A stretch of DNA of 50,959 nt from Bacteroidales bacterium. GTDB lineage: Bacteria > Bacteroidota > Bacteroidia > Bacteroidales > UBA3824. How positions within the stretch are numbered: the first letter of the stretch is position 1; each line of letters begins with the position of its first letter. Below the pieces are notes generated by a model. The model saw only the letters and a list, made by a program, of their open reading frames with translations. It searched no databases and was not told where the DNA came from. The position numbers and the translations under genes were made by a program. This document shows positions 36,073-45,715 of this stretch, in pieces. The stretch spans positions 76,307 to 127,265 of the forward strand of contig JAKSUC010000003.1 in the NCBI GenBank assembly GCA_024413595.1, read 5' to 3'.

Positions 36073-36098
36073 AATAATAATATTTAAAATTAAAAGGT

Positions 36099-36132
36099 CA
36101 AAAATAATACCATCATAATATTAAATTCAAAA
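36099..36132 (-). promoter_or_regulatory. Promoter of the nucleoside phosphorylase operon
   Basis: Minus-strand TTTTG (36132-36128), 21 bases, TATTTTTG (36106-36099), 27 bases before the start codon. Confidence 0.6.
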
Positions 36133-36224
36133 CTAATAATTTTTTTTGAAAAAGAAAATAGAGACTTCAACATTTGTATGTTAAAAAATTACACGACCTT
36201 AAAAAACAAAAGAAAAAAAAATTC

Positions 36225-36286
36225 TACGTAATTTACGTAAACGAAAGATTTACATAATATAAAAACGAAAATTCTATGTAATTTTG
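36225..36286 (+). promoter_or_regulatory. gdhA upstream region: palindrome, direct repeat and -7 element
   Basis: A 15-bp palindrome tacgtaatttacgta (36225-36239), a direct repeat attcta-c/t-gtaattt at 36221 and 36271, and a TAATTTTG element at 36279-36286 overlapping the second repeat. Repeats around a promoter suggest regulator binding sites, fitting nitrogen control of glutamate dehydrogenase, but no regulator can be named. The rest of the 268-base gap 36073-36340 shows nothing more. Confidence 0.5.
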
Positions 36287-36340
36287 AACCGTAAAAAAAG
36301 TAGTAGACATTAATAATAAATATTTTAAAGCATAACAATT

Positions 36341-37696
36341 ATGTCTGATATTTCACAAGTTGAAGTCAACGACTTCATGGCTAAAGTAATAGCTAAAAAC
36401 CCAGGTGAAACAGAATTTCACCAAGCAGTAAAAGAAGTAGTAGAGTCATTGATGGACTACATCGACGAGAACCCAAAATACAAAAAGGGCAAAATTCTCG
36501 AACGTATGGTAGAACCAGAAAGAGTAATTATGTTTAGAGTTCCTTGGTTAGATGACAAAGGCGAAATTCAAATCAACAGAGGCTTCCGTATTCAAATGAA
36601 TAGTGCAATCGGACCTTACAAAGGCGGACTTCGTTTTCACCCAACCGTAAACCTCGGAATTTTAAAATTCTTAGCTTTTGAACAAGTATTCAAAAACAGT
36701 TTAACAACATTACCTATGGGTGGTGGAAAAGGTGGTTCTGACTTTGATCCAAAAGGTAAATCAGACAACGAAGTTATGCGTTTTTGTCAAAGCTTTATGA
36801 CAGAATTACAACGTCATATTGGCGCAGATACAGACGTTCCAGCAGGAGATATAGGAGTTGGTGGTCGTGAAGTTGGTTATTTATTTGGCCAATACAAAAG
36901 ATTACGTGATGAATTTACCGGTGTACTTACAGGAAAAGGATTAGGCTGGGGTGGAAGTTTAATTCGTCCAGAAGCAACAGGTTACGGCGTAGTATATTTT
37001 GCACAAGAAATGTTAGCAACAAAGAATGATACATTAAAAGGCAAAACAGTTTGTATTTCAGGATCAGGAAATGTTGCACAATTTGCAGTACAAAAATGTA
37101 TTCAACTTGGAGCAAAAGTATTAACAATGTCAGATTCAAACGGTTCAATTTACGATAAAGATGGTATCACAGCAGAAAAATTAGCTTGGATTCAAGATCT
37201 TAAAAACGTACGTCGTGGCCGTATAAAAGAATATGCAGAAAATTTCCCAGGAGTTGAATATTTTGAAGGACAACGTCCATGGAATGTAAAATGCGATATT
37301 GCAATGCCTTGTGCTACACAAAACGAAGTTAACGGAGAAAATGCAAAAGCTCTTATCGCTAATGGATGTATGTGTGTTTGTGAAGGTGCAAACATGCCAT
37401 CATTACCAGAAGCAATAGAAGTATTCCAAAATGCAAGAATTCTTTATTCTCCAGGAAAAGCATCAAACGCAGGTGGAGTTTCAGTTTCAGGTCTTGAAAT
37501 GTCTCAAAACTCTGAACGTTTATCTTGGACAAGAGAAGAAGTAGACGCAAAACTTCATCAAATTATGATTAACATTCACCAAACATGTGTTAAATACGGT
37601 ACAGAAAGTGATGGTTACATTAACTATGTAAAAGGTGCTAACATTGGTGGTTTTGTTAAAGTTGCAGATGCAATGCTTGCTCAAGGTTTAGTATAA
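36341..37696 (+). CDS. gdhA: NADP-type glutamate dehydrogenase
   Basis: 451 residues, normal for hexameric GDH. Catalyses 2-oxoglutarate + ammonia to glutamate. Motifs: RVPWLDDKGEIQINRGFRIQ, GPYKGGLRFHPTVNL, PMGGGKGGSDFDPKGKS with the catalytic Lys, DTDVPAGDIGVGGREVGYLF and the Rossmann SGSGNVAQFA. Codon use is richer in C-ending codons (ttc, aac, tac) than its neighbours, as expected for a highly expressed gene. Followed by a terminator. Confidence 0.97.
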   Translation: MSDISQVEVNDFMAKVIAKNPGETEFHQAVKEVVESLMDYIDENPKYKKGKILERMVEPERVIMFRVPWLDDKGEIQINRGFRIQMNSAIGPYKGGLRFHPTVNLGILKFLAFEQVFKNSLTTLPMGGGKGGSDFDPKGKSDNEVMRFCQSFMTELQRHIGADTDVPAGDIGVGGREVGYLFGQYKRLRDEFTGVLTGKGLGWGGSLIRPEATGYGVVYFAQEMLATKNDTLKGKTVCISGSGNVAQFAVQKCIQLGAKVLTMSDSNGSIYDKDGITAEKLAWIQDLKNVRRGRIKEYAENFPGVEYFEGQRPWNVKCDIAMPCATQNEVNGENAKALIANGCMCVCEGANMPSLPEAIEVFQNARILYSPGKASNAGGVSVSGLEMSQNSERLSWTREEVDAKLHQIMINIHQTCVKYGTESDGYINYVKGANIGGFVKVADAMLAQGLV

Positions 37697-37720
37697 CCCA
37701 AAAAGACATATATCAATTTT

Positions 37721-37753
37721 ATGCCATCTCTTAATTGAGGTGGCATTTTTTTT
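37721..37753 (+). terminator. Rho-independent terminator of gdhA
   Basis: Stem atgccatctc (37721-37730) with gaggtggcat (37737-37746), one wobble pair, 6-base loop, T-run. Confidence 0.9.
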
Positions 37754-37754
37754 A

Positions 37755-37762
37755 TATTTTTG
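37755..37762 (+). promoter_or_regulatory. -7 element before the secreted-protein/DUF4924 pair
   Basis: TATTTTTG 24 bases before the ATG at 37786, right after the gdhA terminator. Confidence 0.5.
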
Positions 37763-37785
37763 CATTGTAATTTTGGGAAAATTAG

Positions 37786-38193
37786 ATGAAACAAATATTA
37801 TTTACTATATTTATTTTGATTGGATTGAGCATAAATACGATTTTTGCTCAAAATTTAAAAACAAACCTTGAAAATATCAGATATTATGAAAATCAAGGTT
37901 GTAGTAGTGAATATCCAATAAAAGTAAGGATTTGCTTTACAACAAATTCTAAAAAACCAGAAACTTTACAATTTATAGTTTCTTATTCAAAAACAATAAC
38001 ATATACAGGACCAGTAAAAGAATATTCTGAAAACAAAATATATTATTCATTTTGTTGTAAAATAGGAGAAACAAATGTTTTTGACATTACAATAGTAGAT
38101 AAAAAAGGTAATCGTAGTCAAACAGTTACAATAAGTTCATTGGCAAATGACAAAAATATTATAAAAACAGATAAACAAGAAGAAAAAATATAA
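37786..38193 (+). CDS. Small secreted protein of unknown function
   Basis: 135 residues with a signal peptide (MKQILFTIFILIGL...FAQ). The mature part is beta-rich with four Cys residues (NQGCSSEYP, RICF, SFCCKIG) that could form disulfides; an Ig-like fold is possible. Its stop overlaps the start codon of the DUF4924-like gene by one base (taatg), so translation is coupled although the two products go to different compartments. Confidence 0.75.
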   Translation: MKQILFTIFILIGLSINTIFAQNLKTNLENIRYYENQGCSSEYPIKVRICFTTNSKKPETLQFIVSYSKTITYTGPVKEYSENKIYYSFCCKIGETNVFDITIVDKKGNRSQTVTISSLANDKNIIKTDKQEEKI

Positions 38194-38735
38194 TGATAAT
38201 AGCCCAACAAAAAAAGAAAGAAAATATTGCAGAATATGTATTATACATGTTTCAAATAGAAGACATGATGAGAGCATGCAATAATGATATAGAAATAGTA
38301 AAAAGCAAAATAATAGCGCAATATAATCAACCACCTGAAGTGATGAAAAATATTGAGTATTGGTACGAAAATATTTTAGCATTAATGAAAAACGAAGGAG
38401 TTGAAAAAAAAGGCCATTTACAAGAGGTTTTAAACATAATAGACGATATGGCAGACGTACATTTGCGATTGTTACGCTCTCCACTTCATCCAGATTATAA
38501 AGCAGCATATCAAGACGCAGTTCCAGTTATTGGACAAAGTTTGCAACTTACCAAACGAGAAGGAGCTTCTGAAATAGAAATTTGTCTTGAAATGTTGTAT
38601 ATGATTTTGTTATTGAAACTTCAACATAAAGAAATTTCAAATGATACTACTTATGCTATTTCTAAAATTAGTAAATTATTAGCAATTTTGAGTGCAAAAT
38701 ATAAATTAAACGAAGAAGATAAATTGGATTACTAG
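38193..38735 (+). CDS. DUF4924-like cytoplasmic protein
   Basis: 180 residues, mostly alpha-helical. The N-terminus (IIAQQKKKENIAEYVLYMFQ, IEDMMRA) and LRLLRSPLHPDYKAAYQDA match my recollection of DUF4924, a Bacteroidales-specific family of unknown function. Coupled to the secreted protein before it. Confidence 0.78.
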   Translation: MIIAQQKKKENIAEYVLYMFQIEDMMRACNNDIEIVKSKIIAQYNQPPEVMKNIEYWYENILALMKNEGVEKKGHLQEVLNIIDDMADVHLRLLRSPLHPDYKAAYQDAVPVIGQSLQLTKREGASEIEICLEMLYMILLLKLQHKEISNDTTYAISKISKLLAILSAKYKLNEEDKLDY

Positions 38736-38748
38736 GATTATTATTTAA

Positions 38749-38779
38749 TTGTTTATCATCAAAATAATTATTAAATTTG
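38749..38779 (+). promoter_or_regulatory. Promoter of the second PDDEXK gene
   Basis: TTG at 38749-38751, 20 bases, TAAATTTG at 38772-38779. The block tttatcatcaaaataat and the bases beyond it match the promoter at 17946 almost base for base. Confidence 0.75.
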
Positions 38780-38807
38780 CAAAACAAAAACTTGAACTCT
38801 TAAAAAC

Positions 38808-39800
38808 ATGGCAAGAGTAGTAAATCCGATATACGACACCGTATTTAAATACATAATGCAAGACCCACGTGTGGCAAAAGTCTTGATAGGTAATATTTTA
38901 AATACAAAAATTGTTGATATTTCTATGAACAATAATGAGTATTCAGCAATATTACCAGATGGAAAACATGTATTTAAATTAGATTTTACAGCAACAATTC
39001 TTGATAATAACAATAAAAAACAATTAATTCATATCGAAGTTCAAAAAGCTCTAGAAAGTGGTGAAATAATGCGTTTTAGAGAATATCTTGGCGCACTTTA
39101 TATGGATAAAACCAAATGTGATATAGAAATAATTCAAACCTATAAAGGTAGAACTAAAGAAATAGAACATCCATATCCAATACATTCAATTTATATTTTA
39201 GGACATGAACTTGGAGATGGTCTTAAATATTCGGTAATGAAAGGAGAAAACGTTTTTTTTGATCAACAAGGAAACGTTATAAATGTACCAGAAAACAATG
39301 ATTATATCAAAGGATTAACACACAAAATCACCTTTGTGATAGCTCCATTAACTAAAAATAATGTTAAAACACATTTAGATAGATTATTAACTATTTTTTG
39401 TGAGTGTAATCCAAATAATCCTCAACATGAAATAGAAATCGATGAATATTTTGACGACTCCGAAGATTATAGAATTTTGATACAAGCTCTACAAAAAGCA
39501 TCTGGAGATAAACAATTACAAGGAAATCTTAATTTAGAACAACATGCTTGGAAAAATTTTATTAATCTTGAAAACGAAAACAAAGATTTAAAAGAAATTG
39601 TTGGAGAACAACAAAATCAATTAAAAGAACAACAAAATCAATTAGAAAAACAACAAAATCAATTAGTTGAAAAAGATAATCAGTTAGTAGAGAAAGATAA
39701 AATTTTTGCAAAAACTCTTTATTCTATAGGAAAAACAGAAGAAGAAATTTCTGTATTAATGAATATTTCAAAAGAAAAAGTAAAAGATTATTTAAAATAA
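38808..39800 (+). CDS. PDDEXK-family nuclease/transposase-like protein with coiled-coil tail
   Basis: 330 residues. The N-terminus (NPIYDTVFKYIMQDPRVAKV) and FKLDFTATI...LIHIEVQKA (Asp, then Glu-x-Gln) place it in the PD-(D/E)XK nuclease superfamily group usually labelled transposase-like. A C-terminal coiled coil built of 21-bp repeats (EQQNQLK type) precedes the tail TLYSIGKTEEEISVLMNISK, which is analogous to the tail of the Rpn-like protein at 17998. There are no terminal repeats, so mobility is unproven. Its promoter is shared with that gene. Confidence 0.85.
   Translation: MARVVNPIYDTVFKYIMQDPRVAKVLIGNILNTKIVDISMNNNEYSAILPDGKHVFKLDFTATILDNNNKKQLIHIEVQKALESGEIMRFREYLGALYMDKTKCDIEIIQTYKGRTKEIEHPYPIHSIYILGHELGDGLKYSVMKGENVFFDQQGNVINVPENNDYIKGLTHKITFVIAPLTKNNVKTHLDRLLTIFCECNPNNPQHEIEIDEYFDDSEDYRILIQALQKASGDKQLQGNLNLEQHAWKNFINLENENKDLKEIVGEQQNQLKEQQNQLEKQQNQLVEKDNQLVEKDKIFAKTLYSIGKTEEEISVLMNISKEKVKDYLK
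39606..39689 (+). repeat. 21-bp tandem repeat encoding heptads
   Basis: Four successive 21-bp units from 39606 (gaacaacaaaatcaattaaa type; the fourth is diverged) encode heptads such as EQQNQLK and predict a coiled coil whose length can change by whole heptads. Confidence 0.85.
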
Positions 39801-39855
39801 GAAAAAACATATAACATATTAAAATTTGAATATTTTGATTGTTGAAAGAATAAAA

Positions 39856-39889
39856 AAAACGGTCTTGAAAATTATTTCAAGACCGTTTT
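39856..39889. terminator. Bidirectional terminator
   Basis: Perfect 15-bp stem aaaacggtcttgaaa / tttcaagaccgtttt with a 4-base loop and A/T-runs on both sides, between the convergent PDDEXK and alpha-2-macroglobulin genes. Confidence 0.9.
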
Positions 39890-39908
39890 TTATTAAAATA
39901 ACTTATCG

Positions 39909-42900
39909 TTATAGTTTGTTAATATTAACATATTTACCTTTTGTTTTTATAAAATAGCTGTGATTATATTGACTTTCACATAAAATACCAGGTAAATAGA
40001 ATTGACCAAGATAAGTAGCGTTAAGTCTTGTTTTACAAGTAATTGACGCACCAGCTGATAAAGAAAAATAAGTGTAAATTCTATCATCTCTTAAATCAGT
40101 GTATCTTACAGAACCATTGTTAGAATAGTAATAATCATTATCGTTATTATTATCACTAAAAGAATAATTATTATCTAAAATTTCCCAACCAGAAGGGAAA
40201 ATTTCAGAAAGAGCTAAATCTTCAATAGTGTAAGAACTTGTATTTTTGATAGTTACAATAGCATCGAAATCAGTTCCTTGATTAATATTACTTGGGTCAA
40301 TTTCTTGATCACCAAGCATATATTTAACAGTAGCAGCTAAATTAGAAGAGTCTGCTTTTTCTTTACCGTTAGGAGGAACACCAGTATTTGTAACTTCAAC
40401 GAAAATAATACCATTACTATTATTTTTAAAACTGATGGTTTGAGGTTGAGTGTTATTGATTTCTAACTTGTTTGTATAGAACGCTTTATCAGATTTTACA
40501 TTAGTATTTTTTGAATTGAAAACATAATTACAATCAATGTTGCTAGTAGGTTTAAATTTACTAAAATATTGACTTAGAGCAATTAACGAAAAAGCTGTAG
40601 TTTGAGTACTCATCCAGTATTCAGAATTAATACGATCTGCAATAAGTTTAGCGTAAGTAAATGCTTTTTCTTTGTCGCCTAATTCACAATAAGTTTGTAA
40701 AGTAATAGCTTTTCCTTTAATATCAGAATAGAAAGTTATAGTATTAGAAAATCTATTAATACCAGAGAAATTCTTGTTTAAAATTTGTTTAGCAATATCA
40801 ACTTTTCCAGCCACAGTATATGCCGAAGCAAGATGATATTTAGCATTATTAGGTAATTTAGGATCTTCTTTTAAACGATTCATAGCCCCAGTAAGAGGTT
40901 CACCTGCAATAGCAAGCACATAAAGACGATAAGCTTGAATTAAATAAGAGTCAGAAGTATTTCCAAACCAATTTTCCGCATTTTGTTTTTCAAAATTTTT
41001 CCATTTATTCATAAAATCAGAAGAAATAGAAAAACCTTTTTTCTGAGCTTCAATCATAAAATGACCTGCATAAGTAGTAACCCAAAGATCAGGATAATTT
41101 TCACCTGGCCAATAACATAAACCACCACCAGCAAGTTGTTGTTTATAAATTTTTTCAATAGCTAATTTTACATTATTTTCTGCTTTTTCCTTATCTTCAG
41201 CAGAAGAGTTAGTTAACTCACAAACAAATAATTGAGGAAAAGCTTTAGAAATAGTTTGTTCTAAACAACCGTGAGGATAGGTGAGAAGATATTGAAGACG
41301 ACCTTCAAAATTTAAAGGAATTATAGAAGAAATATTAATAACACCTTTATTTTTACCTTGTTTACCTAAAGGAGTAAAAACGATTTCAGCACTTTCACCA
41401 GGATTAACGGCTTTGCTATAAGTTTTTGATTCAGGAGCGTTAGGTTCACGAATTTCAATAGCAAGTTTCATCGTAGATTTATAGCTACCAGAAACAGCAG
41501 AAATTTCAAAAGTAGCAAGACCTTCGTCTGACAAAGTTTCAAGATCAAAAGTTGGCATTTGTTCACCTTTTTCAGTGAAAGTTAAATTTTGAGAATTAGA
41601 ATAACTCTTGAGACCGTTAATTGTTTTAACAGAAACAGTTACATTTTTGATAGAATTTTCGCCAGTGAAAACAGAAATAGGAAGTTTAAATTTTTCGTTA
41701 GGACCTAAAACACGAGGAGCTGTTGCAAAAACCATTAAAGGTTTAGTAACAGTACAAGTTTTTTCAGCCTTACCAAAAGCTTTGCCATTACCAGCAACCA
41801 CCATAGTTCTAACAGAACCAAAATATTTAGGAAGTTTTACAGTATGAGTTTTTTGTTGACCATTAATAGTGAAAGGACCTAAGAAAATGGCAACAGGTTC
41901 AAGATTGTTTGCTTTTTTAGGATTAGAAACATTAGCAGATTCGTCACCACCAACGCTAAACATTTTTTCAATTCTACCGCCGTAAGCACCAATAACATTG
42001 TCGTATACGTCCCACGTTTTAACACCAAGAGCTTCTCTAGAATAAAATTCTTTCCACAAATCAGGAGTTTTAAATCTAGTTAAATCAAGAAGACCATCAT
42101 CAACAACAGCCAAAGTATAAGTCATAGATTTATTGTTTTGTTCCGAAACAGTAATTTTAACTTCAGATTCAGCTTCAAGATTGTCGTTCATTGAAATAAC
42201 AGGATGAAGAATAGTTTCAGGATTTTCAATATCAATAGGCAATACGCCATACATTCTTATAGGCATATCGTTAACTGTTTGAGAATGAGGTTGTAAAATT
42301 GTAACAAAAGCATAAACACCAGGTTCCATGCTATTTTCAGCAACAAAAGAATATTCTGTTGAACCTTTTTGAGTGTTAATCCATTCACTCTTAATAGTTT
42401 TTGTTCCATTTTCGATACTTACAAGTGCACGACCATTTTCTGGAGTTGGAATAGTAAGTTTAACAGTTTCGCCAGTATTGTATTTAGGTTTGTCTGTTGT
42501 AAGTAACACAGTAGTAGCACCTTGCCCTTGAATAGTATTTCTACCTCTTGATTCAGGCCAATCTAAATAAAATTCTTTAGAAGAAGAAGTACCAGTAGTT
42601 AAATCACTGATTTTAACCATATAACGTCCCCATTCAGGATAGTTAACACGGATTGAAAAAGTTCCCTTACCTGTAACTTGTTGAGTTTCAGTTTTTAGAA
42701 GATTAGCATCATTTTCAGATTGATAATTACCTTCTTCCCACCACCAAGACCAACGAAGTTTGTAGAATTTCATTTCTAATTTGTGAGGTTTGTTAATTAG
42801 ATTTCCTTTATTGTCAACAACCACAACATCGATTGGTTGGTCAATGTCGGTTTCTAAAGTATAATCTTTTTCATTTTTAAGTGAAATGCCAGTATAACTA

Positions 42901-45458
42901 TCATAAGGTAAGTAATTTATAGACATTTGGTCAGTACTAAAATTACCACTTTGTTCAAAAACTCTAGTAGTAAAAGTAGCTTTAACTTGAGAAGGCAAAT
43001 CTTGATTAAAATCAAATTCTGGATTAAAACTTACCTTACCATCATTATTTAAATTACCTTCAAAAACAGAGATAGATTCTCCATCAAGTTCAGTATTATT
43101 GTTGTCGAAAGAGTAATTTTGCCATTTATCAAATTTTAAAGGAGAGTATTTAGCAGAACATTCCATTTCAACTTTTAAGCCTTTAGCCGAAGCACCGTGA
43201 AGCCAACGAGAGCTAATAGTACAATGATTATTAGTTGAAGTTAAAATATCATCATCAAATTTTACGTCAATTTTTAAACGATTAGGTTTAACAGTTTCGA
43301 TTCTGACATTTTTGTAAAAATAAGCCGACCCACATTTAACAGCCGCATTGTAAACACCAGTAACAGCGTCTGAAGAAGTAGCAAAATTAAGAACATAAAA
43401 ATTATTACTATTTTTAGAGAAAGTTTTCTTTTCTATAATTTGACTCAAAGGATTTGTAACTTCAAAAGTGATAGGGTGACCGTCGGGAAGAGCAAATAGA
43501 GGATCTTCTTTTAAAACAAAAGTTAAGTGAACAGTGTCACCAGGACGCCAAACACCACGTTCACCATAAATATAACCTTTTAAACCTTCTTGAATTTGGT
43601 TTCCAGAAACATTAAAATGACTTAACGAAAGAGAATTACCATCAGTAATTGTGATGTAAGCGCGTTCATTACCACGTTTAGCAACAGCATAATAAGCATT
43701 TTTATATTCACCAAAATTGATTTGACCATTTTTGTTAGTAGATTTAGTTACTAAAAGTTGTTCTTGATAACCATAAAGGTCAACTTTTGCACCAGAAATA
43801 GGTTTAGCAGTTTTTAAATCAGTAACATAAATAGTAATATTATTTTTCAAATCTTTTTTACAAATCATACCAAGATTTGAAGCTAAAATATTTTGAGAAA
43901 TAGCACGATTAGGAGTGTAATAAGCTTTGTAGCAAGGGTCATCTTCATGTTCCCAACTATTTCCTTCTCCACTATAACTATATTCCCATTCAGATTCGTA
44001 TTCACCAGGATTCCATTTTACGTCTTTTAAAGAAAAATCTTTTTCATCATCACAAGGATCCCCCCCGTTGCAAGAGTCGCAATTAAAAGCAGTGTGACTT
44101 TTTCTAAAATTGATTTTGATGTTATAAATAGCACCACGTTCAGGTTCTATAAGTTTAGAAATATCAAGACTATAACGTTTCCAAGTGGCAATATCTGGAT
44201 CGTTATCATTGTTTAAATGAATAGTTTTTTTGAAAATAGGAACACCAACATTTTTAAGATTATAATTATCAGTATTTGACATAGAACCATATTTAGTAAA
44301 ACCTAAAATATTGTGTTCAAAAATTTTGATAATAGTAACGTCAACAGCCTTTAAATTAATAGCTTCGAAAGGATAAACAAGACCATTATCACCGTCAGGA
44401 AGAATAATACCGTTTTTTACAGTTCTAATTTCAGGATTTGGTTGAGAAAATTGAATTTTATAAGTTTTTTCTTTATCAAGTTTATTGTTAACGATATTAG
44501 AAATACCAGCTGAAATAGTAATTTGTCCTAAGCCTGATACATTTTTGTTAGTGAAAAGTTTAATTTTGTTGCCTTCACATTCTGTTTTGCAATCAACAAT
44601 TCCGTTTTCATCAAAAACAGAAACCAACCCATTTAGATTTTGACTTTCTTTTAAAGGATCGCTAAAATTGATTTCAACACATTGATTAGGATTTTTAACA
44701 ACATTAATTTTAGTAACTTTAAATTGATTTAAAGCAGGAATTTCAGTGGAAGTTTCACCTTTACAATCGCTATCAATATTGTTACCGTTATATTTGATAA
44801 CGAGTTTTTGTTCATATTCTTTACGTTCGATATTATCAATCGAAAAAATAAAAGCTTTTCCTTCTCGATTAGTTATCCAATTGATATTTAATTCTTTATT
44901 ATCAATAAAAGCAGAAATACATTTTTTGATATTATCAGGATTTTCAAAATCTGCAGTTTTAACAGTACCATTAATAGCCAATGTTTTTAAAGAATTACGA
45001 TCAGTTGTAATTTGCTCATCAATAGAAACTTTAAGGTTTTGCGGAACGGTAGAAAAACTAAAAATAAAATTTCTAAGATTTTCTTTTACATTAGAAATTT
45101 TATCAAGTTTTAACATACCAAGATAATCAGTACCACTATGCATACTTTCGTTAGGGACAAATTCTAAAGTTCTGTCGTCTAGTTTAATACATTTACCATC
45201 AATATTAGGACTAAATTCAAATAATTCGTTATTTAAATTTTCGTCGGAAATAAGATTAGCAAAATCTTCAGCTAATCTGATTTTAACAGAAGAGTTTTTG
45301 CTAATAACACCATCAGTATACGCCGAAACATATTCAGCAAATTCTGGATTGTCGCAGTTTACAATCATCGACTTTTTGTGTAGAGCAGTAGTTGCGCCTG
45401 CAATAGGAATTGCTAAGGCAAGAACAATTGATGCTATTCCAAATCCTGTTTTTTTCAT
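39909..45458 (-). CDS. Bacterial alpha-2-macroglobulin
   Basis: 1849 residues with a signal peptide (MKKTGFGIASIVLALAI) but no lipobox. MG-type beta modules fill the first two thirds (WRPGDTVHLTFVLKEDP, KPKYNTGETVKLTIPTPENG), then the bait/ANA region and the thioester domain LTYPHGCLEQTISKAFPQ, whose CLEQ (near base 41262) provides Cys and Gln of the thioester, and an alpha-toroid (GGGLCYWPGE). The protein traps proteases that attack the periplasm. Partner gene pbpC is not next to it. Odd: a Cys-rich insert CDSCNGGDPCDDE near residue 465 and a Tyr/Ser/Asp/Asn-rich loop near residue 1770. The 257-base gap upstream (45459-45715) shows only AT-rich sequence. Confidence 0.94.
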   Translation of the reverse strand: MKKTGFGIASIVLALAIPIAGATTALHKKSMIVNCDNPEFAEYVSAYTDGVISKNSSVKIRLAEDFANLISDENLNNELFEFSPNIDGKCIKLDDRTLEFVPNESMHSGTDYLGMLKLDKISNVKENLRNFIFSFSTVPQNLKVSIDEQITTDRNSLKTLAINGTVKTADFENPDNIKKCISAFIDNKELNINWITNREGKAFIFSIDNIERKEYEQKLVIKYNGNNIDSDCKGETSTEIPALNQFKVTKINVVKNPNQCVEINFSDPLKESQNLNGLVSVFDENGIVDCKTECEGNKIKLFTNKNVSGLGQITISAGISNIVNNKLDKEKTYKIQFSQPNPEIRTVKNGIILPDGDNGLVYPFEAINLKAVDVTIIKIFEHNILGFTKYGSMSNTDNYNLKNVGVPIFKKTIHLNNDNDPDIATWKRYSLDISKLIEPERGAIYNIKINFRKSHTAFNCDSCNGGDPCDDEKDFSLKDVKWNPGEYESEWEYSYSGEGNSWEHEDDPCYKAYYTPNRAISQNILASNLGMICKKDLKNNITIYVTDLKTAKPISGAKVDLYGYQEQLLVTKSTNKNGQINFGEYKNAYYAVAKRGNERAYITITDGNSLSLSHFNVSGNQIQEGLKGYIYGERGVWRPGDTVHLTFVLKEDPLFALPDGHPITFEVTNPLSQIIEKKTFSKNSNNFYVLNFATSSDAVTGVYNAAVKCGSAYFYKNVRIETVKPNRLKIDVKFDDDILTSTNNHCTISSRWLHGASAKGLKVEMECSAKYSPLKFDKWQNYSFDNNNTELDGESISVFEGNLNNDGKVSFNPEFDFNQDLPSQVKATFTTRVFEQSGNFSTDQMSINYLPYDSYTGISLKNEKDYTLETDIDQPIDVVVVDNKGNLINKPHKLEMKFYKLRWSWWWEEGNYQSENDANLLKTETQQVTGKGTFSIRVNYPEWGRYMVKISDLTTGTSSSKEFYLDWPESRGRNTIQGQGATTVLLTTDKPKYNTGETVKLTIPTPENGRALVSIENGTKTIKSEWINTQKGSTEYSFVAENSMEPGVYAFVTILQPHSQTVNDMPIRMYGVLPIDIENPETILHPVISMNDNLEAESEVKITVSEQNNKSMTYTLAVVDDGLLDLTRFKTPDLWKEFYSREALGVKTWDVYDNVIGAYGGRIEKMFSVGGDESANVSNPKKANNLEPVAIFLGPFTINGQQKTHTVKLPKYFGSVRTMVVAGNGKAFGKAEKTCTVTKPLMVFATAPRVLGPNEKFKLPISVFTGENSIKNVTVSVKTINGLKSYSNSQNLTFTEKGEQMPTFDLETLSDEGLATFEISAVSGSYKSTMKLAIEIREPNAPESKTYSKAVNPGESAEIVFTPLGKQGKNKGVINISSIIPLNFEGRLQYLLTYPHGCLEQTISKAFPQLFVCELTNSSAEDKEKAENNVKLAIEKIYKQQLAGGGLCYWPGENYPDLWVTTYAGHFMIEAQKKGFSISSDFMNKWKNFEKQNAENWFGNTSDSYLIQAYRLYVLAIAGEPLTGAMNRLKEDPKLPNNAKYHLASAYTVAGKVDIAKQILNKNFSGINRFSNTITFYSDIKGKAITLQTYCELGDKEKAFTYAKLIADRINSEYWMSTQTTAFSLIALSQYFSKFKPTSNIDCNYVFNSKNTNVKSDKAFYTNKLEINNTQPQTISFKNNSNGIIFVEVTNTGVPPNGKEKADSSNLAATVKYMLGDQEIDPSNINQGTDFDAIVTIKNTSSYTIEDLALSEIFPSGWEILDNNYSFSDNNNDNDYYYSNNGSVRYTDLRDDRIYTYFSLSAGASITCKTRLNATYLGQFYLPGILCESQYNHSYFIKTKGKYVNINKL

Positions 45459-45715
45459 CTTTGAATTGGGTTTTAATTAAATTAAAAATTTGTCATTATT
45501 TAGTGTAGTTAAAAATACAAAAATGAAATTAATTTTTCAAGTATAGAAGATTTTTTTTGTTGTTAATATTCGTTAGTTATAAATTAATTAAATATTTCAA
45601 TTATAGAATTTTATTTGAGTAAAGCAACTATTTTTATTAAAATAATTTTTGTTATATTATAAAACCTTTTATACTTTTATAAACCATTAATAAAAAACTA
45701 TATTAGAATAAAAAT

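Noticed and set aside
44746..45126. 126-residue plus-strand reading frame opposite the alpha-2-macroglobulin gene
   Set aside because: It is the antisense shadow of a well-supported gene and has no independent motif or promoter.
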